A DNA stretch of 64,000 nt from Limnomonas spitsbergensis (Eukaryota; Chlorophyta; Chlorophyceae; Chlamydomonadales), in NCBI GenBank assembly GCA_037349105.1, contig JAYJMM010000039.1:3585001-3649000 (forward strand), given 5' to 3'. Both the position numbers and the translations under genes were made by a program. The notes under the pieces are model-generated. The model did no database searches. It worked only from the letters and a program-made list of their open reading frames with translations, and was not told the DNA's origin. Below are positions 45,136 through 58,200 of the stretch, one piece after another (positions within the stretch are counted from its first letter, which is position 1; the number at the start of each line of letters is the position of its first letter).

Positions 45136-46298
45136 GTACGTGCCGCACCGGCCGGAAACCTTGCCTTGTGTGATTCGCTTGGAGTGTCTGCCGCACCTGA
45201 GGTCTCGGAGGCTACAGCTGCGGCTGAGGTTTAGGGGTTCCGGCTGGCATGGGATGCGCCCGCTAGACCCCGGTCAAATGCGCCGTTGCCGTTGCCCCTG
45301 TGGCTTAGGGGGGTGGGGCTGCGTGTTGGGCGGATGCTGGACAGAGTTCCGGCTACTGAGGAAGAGGCGGGGGAGGAGGACTGAGCAGGGCGGGACATAT
45401 GGGATGTTGTGGTCGGCCTAGGACTGCCGTCGCTTGTTATTGACTGGTGGGCTACTGAGGCTTCAGCAGGGGGGCAGGGGGAGAGGCGGTCAACGGAAGA
45501 GCCAACCAATGCAGGGAGCTTTTCTTTTGGCTGGTTGCGTCACCCACTGTGGCAGCAGTGAAGAAGATTGAACGCATGATGTTAGGAGGCTGGCTGCACC
45601 TGTAAAATGTGTGAATGTGTGTGGGGGTGTGGAGGATTCCAACCATTTTTACTAATGCCTTTCATGACTACCGTAATACAGCAGTGCAGAGGCAGCAGGG
45701 GGTATGACCGTGCCAGGGTTATCGTGCGGGGTGTGACCGTGCTAGGGACTTCCCTCCGGTTTAACATGTGATCAGTCACTGAAGCAAGGATGCAGGAGGG
45801 GGTTGACTGGGCTAGGGTTTACAAGCCATCTTTCACTCCATGTGGCGCATGGAGCCTTTTCTCATGATGTGGTCACTAAGACACTCGCATGTTGGACATG
45901 GGCCTCTTCGAGCCTTCTTCTTTTTCATTTCTGGATATGTTGGTGGGGGGGATCCAAGCTGGAGTTAAGTTTCAGGTTTGCGCACTCATCAGAATCAGGG
46001 TCATTTGATATGCGGAAGAGAATGCACCTTTTTGAATTGTGCGCAAAATTAGCTTCCTTCAAGGCAAACACTTTTGAGAACTGACAGCAAAAATCTTTAA
46101 GCCTGGTCATGCTGTACATTTGTGCAATCAATTGTTGCTTGGTGTAATTTTTATGTACCTACAAGAACCAGTTTGGTAATGGCAGCCTTCCCGAGATATA
46201 ACATATTTCTTCTGAAGCCATGTCAGATATTTATGCTATCCAGTACTCTGTCTGCTACCGTTACTTGCATGATCCAGCTGGAATGGCTGGCATAACAG

Positions 46299-46523
46299 GG
46301 TGGATCTTGTCTGTGTACAACAACGAAAGCGCATGACACTCCACGTCAAGCTTCTGCACCGCGACGCTGCGAGTGTTTCATTTTCCGGCTACGAGGTCAC
46401 CTTTTGCATGCCGCCGAAGGCCCGATTGTGGCCAAACCTAGCCCAACTGGTGACCAAAGCAGCATGGCTGGCCTCAAACGGGGCCACCAGCCAAAGGTCA
46501 GGAGGCAGCTGAGATGTAGCTGA
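46299..46523 (+). CDS. Candidate terminal exon of the coiled-coil gene
   Basis: After an acceptor-like CATAACAG a phase-0 frame of 74 codons (GGSCLCTTTKAHDTPRQAS to PKVRRQLRCS) runs to TGA at 46521-46523. The phase matches the exon ending at 45135. However, a second frame is also open here, and a TGTAA signal lies upstream near 46141, so the real end could be earlier. Confidence 0.28.
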   Translation, partial: GGSCLCTTTKAHDTPRQASAPRRCECFIFRLRGHLLHAAEGPIVAKPSPTGDQSSMAGLKRGHQPKVRRQLRCS

Positions 46524-47560
46524 GCTACGAAAAAATAAACACTGGACGCTGCTGGACTGCGTCGCCACCTCGCAGATCTGAGCCTCGGCGTCCAAGTCGT
46601 GTAGTAAGACTCTCTTCAAATGGAACCCAGCTAAAAGCCCCCCACTGCCGTGGGTGAGATTTCAGCTTCGCAGCCCCAATTTGGGCATGTAGTGTGAGGG
46701 TACTGAGCCCAGATGCTTCTCTGGCCATTAAGAAACACTGCAGGCCATTTTCTCACCACAGATAAGGGACTTGCATATGCTAGAATTGTGATGGCAGAGC
46801 CACGGCCTCTGTCGACTCATTTCCCATGAGCTTTATTTAAGCAGGACCCAGAGGGCAGTAACTGATTTCCCATGAGGCATGAAACAACATTAATACACCC
46901 GAGACTTCCTCACCACAGATAGGGGACTTGCACTTGTTAGAATTGTGATGGCAGTGTTGGGACATGGACTCCTGCCTCAGGGGAAAACAACATGACTACC
47001 GGTACACTTGACACTTTCAGCATGGCCCAGAGGTGTATTGCCATTGACTTATGACTTTCTTGACAGACCAGATCCGTTGACACTTGATGTGGCTCATAAG
47101 CTCATCAGCAGTATACATTCTGGCACTCCTAAGACAGCTGGCAGGTGAGTGGCGCAGCAAAACCCTTTTTCGGCCACCGGCTGTATGCTCGTCAAGGTCC
47201 CCATCAGCCAGTGGTGGCTGCTTTCACGAGGTGGCCTTGTGTGGCTGATGAGGCAATGGTCAAACTGTACTGATCCTAGACATATGAGACTTTCTGAAGT
47301 CACGCATTGCATTATTTTAAACTGGTTAGACAGGTCAACGGTAACTAATCCAAAGACAGGTTACATTTTCCAAACAGGCTGCATTTTTCAAGGGTTAATG
47401 CGATATCTTTGGCACCAGGTACGCTCACGAGTTAGACTGCGATGTCACTATGTTATCTCCAGTTTCTAGGGGCTTTTGAGTAAGTTTTAGATAGGAGTAG
47501 GTTTTGGAAAGCTGTATGTGAGGAAAGGAAGCCAGCAATGGAGGTGGACGCATCAGGTTG
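46524..47560. other. Convergent intergenic region
   Basis: No gene supported. Two diverged copies of a dispersed unit ('gcaggacccagagg', 'ataggggacttgca') occur at 46760-46930 and 46905-47060; a relative is at 22565. Confidence 0.5.
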
Positions 47561-47565
47561 TTACA
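47561..47565 (-). other. Alpha-tubulin poly(A) signal TGTAA
   Basis: TGTAA on the minus strand lies about 130 nt after the alpha-tubulin stop. TGTAA is the usual polyadenylation signal in volvocine green algae. Confidence 0.65.
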
Positions 47566-47691
47566 TCAAAAAAATTGGAAGTAGGTTTGGCAGACCAAAC
47601 AAATTCCAACAAGGATCATCCGTGAAACCAACGGCAGGTTGCAGGCTAACTCAAGACTCAGAAAGATACCAGAAGTCTCAGTAAGAGCTGT

Positions 47692-49374
<1,683 letters not shown>

Positions 49375-52213
49375 TCTTGGATTGGAAAGAGGGAGGGGAA
49401 GGGATTACAAAATTGGCAGAGAGGTGAGGACAGAGGGGTTCACTTCTGACTCGATTCTGAATATGTTCGAAGCGCAGGGACATTTACCTTCAGGTGGCCT
49501 GCCACTTTTCGAAGTATCAGCAATGTTGTCGGCATTTATGCCGGGACGCGGCGCGGCGCGTGGGCTGCGGATCACTGCCCCGACCCAGGCCCCGTCCCCT
49601 GTGAGTCCTCTCAGGGATTCTCCATGCGAAGTCTTCAGAGTGGTGCAGGATGCAATGTGGGAAAGGGGTACAGGCCAGGTAAGGGCAGCATGGTCAGACT
49701 CAACGGTAAACCAGGGTCATGTTTTTCTGGTAGGTGTGCCGTGCCTGACATGCCCAGGTGCCTGTAGCTGCACTTTTTGTTTCTATGTCACCTCGAAACA
49801 AAGGTCCTGCAGGCCACCCCCTGCAGGCCACCCCCTGCAGGCCACCCGCTGCAGGCCACCCCCTGCAGGCCACCCCCTGCAGGCCACCCGCTGCAGGCCA
49901 CCCCCTGCAGGCCACCCCCTGCAGGCCACCCCCTGCAGGCCACCCGCTGCAGGCCACCCCCTGCAGGCCACCCCCTGCAGGCCACCCCCTGCAGGCCACC
50001 CCCTGCAGGCCACCCGCTGCAGGCCACTCCCTGCAGGTCACCCCCTGCAGGCCACCCCCTGCAGGCCACCCGCTGCAGGCCACCATGCTAATGACGTTAC
50101 ACCTCTGGGCCATGCTGAAATGAAGCTCGGCCACGTCGAGAACCAAAAGACAGCTAGGAAAGTCAAGGGGGAAGGCATAAGAGGAAAGAAAGGATAGCAA
50201 GTTCACCCACCAAACAAAAAGAACACAAAGGTCGGTCAAACCGTATCCCCTGCCCCTGACGACACTAGCCTTCAAAACACACAATTGAAATACAAAATCC
50301 AGGGCCTCCCACCCCTGCCTGCGGGCTCTCCGACGTCATGTCTTGTTGGTAGGAAAAGGAAGCAAAGGCGAGAGGAAAGACAGAGAGGCGCACAAAGGGC
50401 GAAGAAAACACCCCTCCAGAAGACGCAAAGGCAGACCGAAGGATCCCTGCCTCTGAAGGCAAGAGAGAGACAAAAAGGGAAAGAGCCAGTCCCCAGGCCA
50501 CCATGCAACAACTCAACGGGAACCTGGAGTCCAGCTTCATGGTGAGTTGTATGGTAGCAACTTCTCCAAGCTGGATGTATGGCGCTGCTTGTTTGAAGAA
50601 GCTTCAGCTAAATTTTAGAAACGTGGTGGCCTGGTGCAGCAAGCCTTGTCGCCATGGCCTACGGTTGGCCCAGGCTACGTCCCTGTAAAAAAAGGTGACA
50701 GCCCCAAAGACGTGGTCTGGTGTGCACAATTTAAATGAACACTCCTTGCATAGCAGAGGGCGAGAGTGTGCCAAATTTCGAGCCCTTAGTACCGGTATTT
50801 GCCCCACCCTTAACATTAGGCACATCTTGGGGTAAGGAAGCCATTTAATTGTATTCGTATTCCCTGTTCAAAATGACCCGCATCTCTGCCCGTCTTGCCC
50901 CGTGTCTGCTACTGCTGTTGCCCAAGATTAGAGAGGGGGACGCTCACATGCAACAGCCGACACATACATGCCAAAGCCCCTCAGCCATGACATGGCCGTA
51001 CTCTTCGGTAATTCTCTTCCTACTGGCAACTTACATTCGGCACCAATCAGTCTGAAGGCCAGGGGCCTGAGATAGAGATATAAGAATTCCTAATATTCGG
51101 CGGCCTAATATATCCCTTAATGTCGATGCCTTGAGGAAATGATGTCATCCTTCCCCAGTCAGACAGTGCCCCCAGGGGCAATGGGACTCATACATTATCA
51201 TGCCACTGAAAGTGCTGACTTGAATGCTAGGTGCAAGACCCCACCTTCCTAGACGTGCGACCAAGCCCATTCAGATGCCTAAATTATTTCTTCAGTCAAG
51301 TGAGTACCAAGAAATTGCCAGGGACTTACCCCCGCAAGCATCCTTAGGTTCGAAACATTTGAAAGCCAGCCTCGTACCACTTACAGATCATTCACATGCA
51401 CCCAAGTCCTCGAGCACAAGTGGGGCACACCCCACCTATCATTGTTTATTTTTTTGCACTTGAACTGTATCTCAGCTCCCACCGTGGCTTACAACCGGCA
51501 AGGCCTGGTGCAGCAAGGTATCGCCTGCAGAGCCCTCCCGATGTGGGCTGGTCAAGGTTGGACCCATATCTGCCACCCCCCCCCTCCCTGAAAAGTGACA
51601 TGTTGCAAACTAAATTAGATACTGGTGCCTCTAGATCACCGTCTCGACCCAAAACCACCCCGATGTACATGGGTGCAACCAGGTGTAACCGCCGCAACAA
51701 AATACGCAAGCAAATCTGGAGATCTGGAAAACGAGTATGTGTTGATAACTGGTAAGTAGTGTTGAACCCTGAACACCCCTGCCCACTGGTGGGTAGTGTC
51801 TGTATGTGTGTTTTGTGCGAGAAAAGTCAACACCCACTACCGGTGCACAGGAGGTATATGCTGACTGGAACACATCCCCACACCCACACTCTTGGGCCCT
51901 CACACTTGGCAAAGGGAAACTACCAGGTAGCTGAGCTGGAGTCAAGACTTATGACACAGAGACTGATCTACCGCAAACCACCAGGGCTTCGCTGTACATC
52001 AGGCAGCTCGGCTGCATTGATTAAGGAGTGCACAGCTGGTACCTCAGCCGCAGTCAAAACTTGTATCACGGAGACTGTTATACCAAAGCATGGAAACTGT
52101 TCCAACATATAGACTTAGCTCGGCTGACATGGACAGTGTGCCCGCCAACGCTTCCCAGCAGCTGGCTGCTGATGTTGGCAGCGGAGTTTTAGCTACTTTC
52201 CCACACTTTCTCC
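49375..52213. other. Alpha-tubulin upstream region and intergenic sequence
   Basis: Contains the tubulin promoter and 5' untranslated region (no element identified with confidence), a 14-bp minisatellite at 49805-50090, and two short dispersed repeats at 50600-50680 and 51470-51570. No plausible gene was seen; open frames at 49361-50197 and 50285-50545 lack protein-like features. Confidence 0.5.
49805..50090. repeat. 14-bp minisatellite CCTGCAGGCCACCC
   Basis: About 20 units alternating CCCCCTGCAGG and CCCGCTGCAGG forms, about 430-700 bp upstream of the tubulin start codon. Confidence 0.97.
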
Positions 52214-55200
52214 TCACAGCGGCTTATTGCTGCCGGCTGCCGCCAGCTGCTGTTTCAGACGCTTCTCGACAATGCCGTCCAACTGCCGCTCCATGCGCCT
52301 TGTGATGGCATCCTGCGCAGAGAGACGTCGGGAAGGTCCAGGTTTCAGGACCATGCCAAGGGTCCAGGGTTCAAGACCATGCCAAGGGTTCAGGGATCAG
52401 GACCATGCCAAGGGTCCAGGGTTCAGGAGGGTTCAGGTCCAGGACACGTCCAAGAAAACAACCCCAGTCGCAAGGGGGCGATTCTGCGGATAGCTGGAAT
52501 GCTAGATTCACAAGCCCCCCCCCCCCCCCCCACACACACCTAAGAGGCTCGGGAATCCAAGCAGCCCCCCCCTTCAAAAAGCGTCTCCCACATCCGCCTA
52601 TCATCGTTTCCGCCCCTTGCAAGTCTGCCTCCGAAATCCTTTCCCCCGTCCGCTCATCGCTCCCCCGCCACCGTTTCCCCCCCCGAGCAGCCCCCCCAAA
52701 GTTTCTCCCTCACCTGCCCATCATAGGCCCCCCCCCTTGAGAGGCTTGGGAATCCAAGCAGCCCCCCCCCCAAAGTTCCTCCCCCACCCGCCCATCATCG
52801 GCTCCGCCCCTTGATGGGTCTGCTCCCAAAACCCTCTCCCCCGCCCCACCCATCACCCCCCCTCCCTTGAAAGGCTCTTCCCCCCTCTGTTCTCACCGCC
52901 AAGGCCTCCATGCTCATCCCCGCGCCTGCTGCATCTGGCAGCAGCTGCGCTTGCATCAGGTCTCCAAGGATTCCCGAGCGGGACAGCACGGCGCCAGAGC
53001 CTCCGCTCACCGCTCCAGCTGCGCCAGAGGGGGGGGACGACGTGGCGGCCTCCCCGCCCCGCCCGTGCATGACCGCTGCCAGCGTCTCAACCGAGGAGCC
53101 AACATCCCTCTGGAATCTGCGCGGGAAATGAGGGGAGCACGAAAGCAGGCTTAAAATGCGGGAGATGAGGGGAGCACGAAAGCAGGCTTAAAATGCGGGA
53201 GATGAGGGGAGCACGAAAGCAGGCTTAAAATGCGGGAAATGAGGGGAGCACGAAAGCAGGCTTAAAATGCGGGAAATGAGAGGAGCACGAAAGCAGGCTT
53301 ACAATGCGGGAGATGAGGGGAGCATGAAAGCAGGCTTAAAATGCGGGAGATGAGGGGAGCATGAAAGCAGGCTTAGAATGCGGGAGATGAGGGTAGCACG
53401 AGAGCAGGCTTAGAATGCGGGAGATGAGTGGAGAACGACAGCAGGCTTAAAATGTGGGAGATGAGGGGAGCACGAAAGCAGGCTTAAAATGCGGGAGATG
53501 AGGGGAGCACGAAAGCAGGCTTAAAATGCGGGAGATGAGGGGAGCACGAAAGCAGGCTTAGAATGCGGGAAATGAGGGGAGCACGAAAGCAGGCTTAAAA
53601 TGCGGGAAATGAGGGGAGCACGAAAGCAGGCTTAAAATGCGGGAAATGAGGGGAGCACGAAAGCAGGCTTACAATGCGGGAGATGAGGGGAGCACGAAAG
53701 CAGGCTTACAATGCGGGAGATGAGGGGAGCATGAAAGCAGGCTTAAAATGCGGGAGATGAGGGGAGCATGAAAGCAGGCTTAGAATGCGGGAGATGAGGG
53801 GAGCACGAAAGCAGGCTTAAAATGCGGGAAATGAGGGGAGCACGAAAGCAGGCTTAAAATGCGGGAGATGAGGGTAGCACGAGAGCAGGCTTAGAATGCG
53901 GGAGATGAGTGGAGAACGACAGCAGGCTTAAAATGTGGGAGATGAGGGGAGCACGAAAGCAGGCTTAAAATGCGGGAGATGAGGGGAGCAAAACCACACG
54001 GTTTAAAATCATGAAATGCAAGAGATGCGGGGGAGCACAAACATGTGTAAGATGCGGGAAGTGCAGGAGAAGAGGGGAGCATGAGCACACAATCAAAATT
54101 CAGGAAATGCAGGAGATGAAGGAAGCACGTATATCGGAATATGTGTAAGATGCGGGAAGTGCAAGCGATGAGGGGAGCCTGCGCACAAAGTTTATATTCA
54201 GGAAATGCAGGAGTTGAGGGGAGCAAAAACACGCAATTAAAATCCAGGAAATACAAGAGATTAAGGGAGCACGATGACACATTTCAAATATAGTGGGGAT
54301 GGCCATGCCATCACAGGGAGCAAGTACACATTTTAAATACAGGAAGCGGGAAGACCGTGCAGGACCTCATTGGGAGCAAGACCACGTTTCAAATCCTGCA
54401 GATGGGCCTAGGGGCCACCCTTCAGCATACAAGCACGTTTCAAATCCTGCAGATGGGCCTAGGGGCCACCCTTCAGCATACAAGCACGTTTCAAATCCTG
54501 CAGATGGGCCTAGGGGCCACCCTTCAGCATACAAGCACGTTTCAAATCCTCCAGATGGGCCTAGGGGCCACCCTTCAGCATACAAGCACGTTTCAAATCC
54601 TCCAGATGGGCCTAGGGGTCACCTAAATGAAAACAACAGTTCGAATCCTGCAGATGGGATTCTCCTCCTCATGGCGCGAGTTTCAACAATTTCAAAACAT
54701 TACAAAAGGTCTGTGCCGACACATTGTTTCCACACGTCACCCGCCCCCCCTTGCACCTGCGCTGCAGCTCTTGCGCCTCCTCCTGCAGCCTCGCTTGAGC
54801 CCCGCCCTCCTCCCCGCTGCCAGCCGGGAACGCGGGGGAGGCCACCGCCGCAACGCAGCTTGTGGCCTCCAAGGCGGGCGAGCTGGAGGCGGTGCCAAGG
54901 CCCGCAGCAGCAAGGCAAGACGGCGTCCGAGAGAAGGTGGCAGCGCCAGTGTCCTGCAGCGGTGGTGAGAATGTGATGAGAAGGTAGTGAGAAGGTGGTG
55001 AGAACGTGATGAGAAGGAAGTGAGGAGGTGGTGAGAATGTGATGAGAAGGTGGTGAGATTGTGATGAGAAGGTAGTGAGAAGGTGGTGGGAAGGTGGCAG
55101 CGCCAGTGTCCTGCAGCGGGAACGCAACAGCTATGGTGATTTCTGTATCCAGGACCTCCTTTTCCAGGGTTACAGGTTTAGGGTTAAGGGTTTTAGGAAC

Positions 55201-58200
55201 ACGCAGGGTGACAAACTGTTCACGGGAACCTTGAGGCTTCTTGATGATGGGCTGCGGAGGGGGGCGTATGAGACTTCCCCGCAGAGTCAAAGCAGTGGGG
55301 GAGACAATGGCAGACAGGAACCAGTGGACCACCCCTGTCCTGATGGGAACTCCTCACTGGAAAGTACCCCTCCCGCAAACATGAACCACTCAGGAGGTGA
55401 CAGTACCTCACTGGACAGTAACTCCCGTCCCCCGTGCTGCAAGTATCTTGTCACCAAGCAGTTAATCTTTCAAAGCGAGTAATTCATCACTGGCCTGTAA
55501 CCCCTGCCCCCCGTGCTGCTAGTATCGTGTCATCAAGCAGTTACTCTTCCAAAGACAGGAACTCCTCTCAGGACGGTACCCTTCCACCCTCGTGCTGATA
55601 GTAACTCCTCAGCAAGCAGTTACTCTTTCCAAAAGCAGGAACTCCTCACAAGACAGTCATCCCTGTCCCCTGTGCCGATAGTAACTCCTGACCAGGCAGT
55701 AACCCCCGCCCCCTCACCTGCAGCTCTGACCACAGTCCCGCCACCTCAGCCGCCGCCTCATTCAGCCGTTTTAGCGCTGCCAGGTACTCATCCCTGCGCC
55801 GGAGTGGAGTCAGTGCCGCGCCGCCAGAGGCCAGAGAGATCGACCGCGCGGGATCCAGAAGCTGCGAGGAAGCAGCCGAGGCGGGCTGGGCCCTGACCTG
55901 CGGCGGCTTCTGCTGCTGTCCCCCGGTGAGGGGCTCCGCACTGCTCCGCATCATATCGAAGGAGATCTCCCGCGGAGAGGCGGCCATCGCGTCGCCGCCG
56001 CCGGCGTCTCGGTCGAGCGCCGGAGGCGCCGCCGCCGCTGCTGCCGTGCAAGCCGTCGGCAGCACGAGGGACCCTGCCGGCTGCATGGATTCAACGCTTG
56101 TGGCTGCCATGGCTGCTGTCATCTCGTTCATGGAGGAGAACCGGCTGCCGATCGTCTGCTTCGTCCTGGAGAGGTGGGGAATGCGCAAGGTGTGAGAAGT
56201 ATGAAGCGGGGTATGAAGGGGCATGAAAAGGATGCGTGGGGGTGCGGCGTTTGTGGTTTCGAGATTTGGGTTGAGCGTTTAAGGTTGAGTTGAGAGTTCA
56301 GGGTTCAGATTAAGGCACTTTGAGTTGAGGGATTGCCATCATCTTGTTCATGGCGGAGAACCAGCTGCCTGCTGGCTACTTCGATCTGGAAGGGAACGCG
56401 AAGGCCGTGTGCCGGGGGGCTGAAGGACGACCGAGGAAGGCTGGACAGGGTGGGGTGGCATGGGATGGGGTTGCAGGGAATGGGGTTACATGGGATGGGG
56501 TTGCATGGGGTGGGGTTGCATGGGATGGGCTTGCATGGGATGGGGTTGCATGGGGTGGAGTTGCACGAGGGGGGGGTGCATGGGGTGGGGTTGCATGGGG
56601 TGGGGTTGCGTGGGATGGGTTTGCATGGGGTGGGGTTGCATGGGGTGGGTTTGCATGGGATGGGGTTGCATGGGGTGGGTTTGCATGGGGTGGGTTTGCA
56701 TGGGGTGGGGTTGTATGGGGTGGGGTTGCATGGATGGGTTTGCATGGGGTGGGGTTGCATGGGGTGGGGTTGCATGGGTGGGTTTGCATTGGGTGGGTTT
56801 GCATTGGGTGGGGTTGCATGGGGTAGAGCATGTCAAGGACCTGCTCGGGTGGGACTTGGCTTTCCATGTAATGCATGGGGAAGCTTTCGAGCATAAGCAA
56901 GATGCATAGGAAATAGGGGTCCTGGGTAGGAGGGGAGATACTCATGTTGGTGTTCACATAAGGGGGCTACTGGGAGGGAGGGGAGGCGGGAAGTCAATGC
57001 TGGCGTTCACACAGGGGGGAATTTAGGAGGGAGTAGAGGCAGGGGGAGCTAATGCTAGCCTTCACGCAAAGGGCGATCTAGGGAGGGGGGGCTTTATTTT
57101 GGCGTTCACACAAGGGGGGCACCAGGAGGGAGGGGAGTGGGGGGCATAGATTTTGGCGTTCACACAAGGGGACCTTGGTGTGCCCCACAGGTGCGACAAC
57201 AACATACGGCAAGCCAGGAGAAATCAGAGGCTCATTTGAAATCCAAGCCAAGTGCAGTTTCCAGCCAGTTGCAGCAGTTGCAGTCCAAGCCAAGTGCAGT
57301 TTCCAGCCACTTGCAGCAGTTGCAGTCCAAGCCAAGTGAAGTTTCCAGCCAGTTGCAGCAGTTGCAGTCCAAGCCAAGTGCAGTTTCCAGCCACTTGCAG
57401 CAGTTGCAGTCCAAGCCAAGTGCAGTTTCCAGCCAGTTGCAGCAGTTGCAGTCCAAGCCAAGTGCAGTTTCCAGCCACTTGCAGCAGTTGCAGTCCAAGC
57501 CAAGTGCAGTTTCCAGCCACTTGCAGCAGTTGCAGTCCAAGCCAAGTGAAGTTTCCAGCCAGTTGCAGCAGTTGCAGTCCAAGCCAAGTGAAGTTTCCAG
57601 CCAGTTGCAGCAGTTGCAGTCCAAGCCAAGTGAAGTTTCCAGCCAGTTGCTGCAGTTGCACTCCAAGCCAAGTGCAGTTTCCAGCCAGTTGCAGCAGTTG
57701 CAGTCCAAGCCAAGTGCAGTTTCCAGCCACTTGCAGCAGTTGCAGTCCAAGCCAAGTGAAGTTTCCAGCCAGTTGCAGCAGTTGCAGTCCAAGCCAAGTG
57801 CAGTTTCCAGCCACTTGCAGCAGTTGCAGTCCAAGCCAAGTGCAGTTTCCAGCCACTTGCAGCAGTTGCAGTCCAAGCCAAGTGAAGTTTCCAGCCAGTT
57901 GCAGCAGTTGCAGTCCAAGCCAAGTGAAGTTTCCAGCCAGTTGCAGCAGTTGCAGTCCAAGCCAAGTGAAGTTTCCAGCCAGTTGCTGCAGTTGCACTCC
58001 AAGCCAAGTGCAGTTTCCAGCCAGATGCAGCAGTTGCACTCCAAGTCAAGTGCAGTTTCCAGCCAGATACAGCAGTTGCACTCCAAGCCAAGTGCAGTTT
58101 CCAGCCAGATACAGCAGTTGCACTCCAAGACAAGTGCAGTTTCCAGCCAGATACAGCAGTTGCACTCCAAGCCAAGTGCAGTTTCCAGCCAGATACAGCA

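Noticed and set aside
53120..54650. CRISPR-like regular repeats
   Set aside because: Units are contiguous tandem repeats with no unique spacers, in an intron of a eukaryotic gene.
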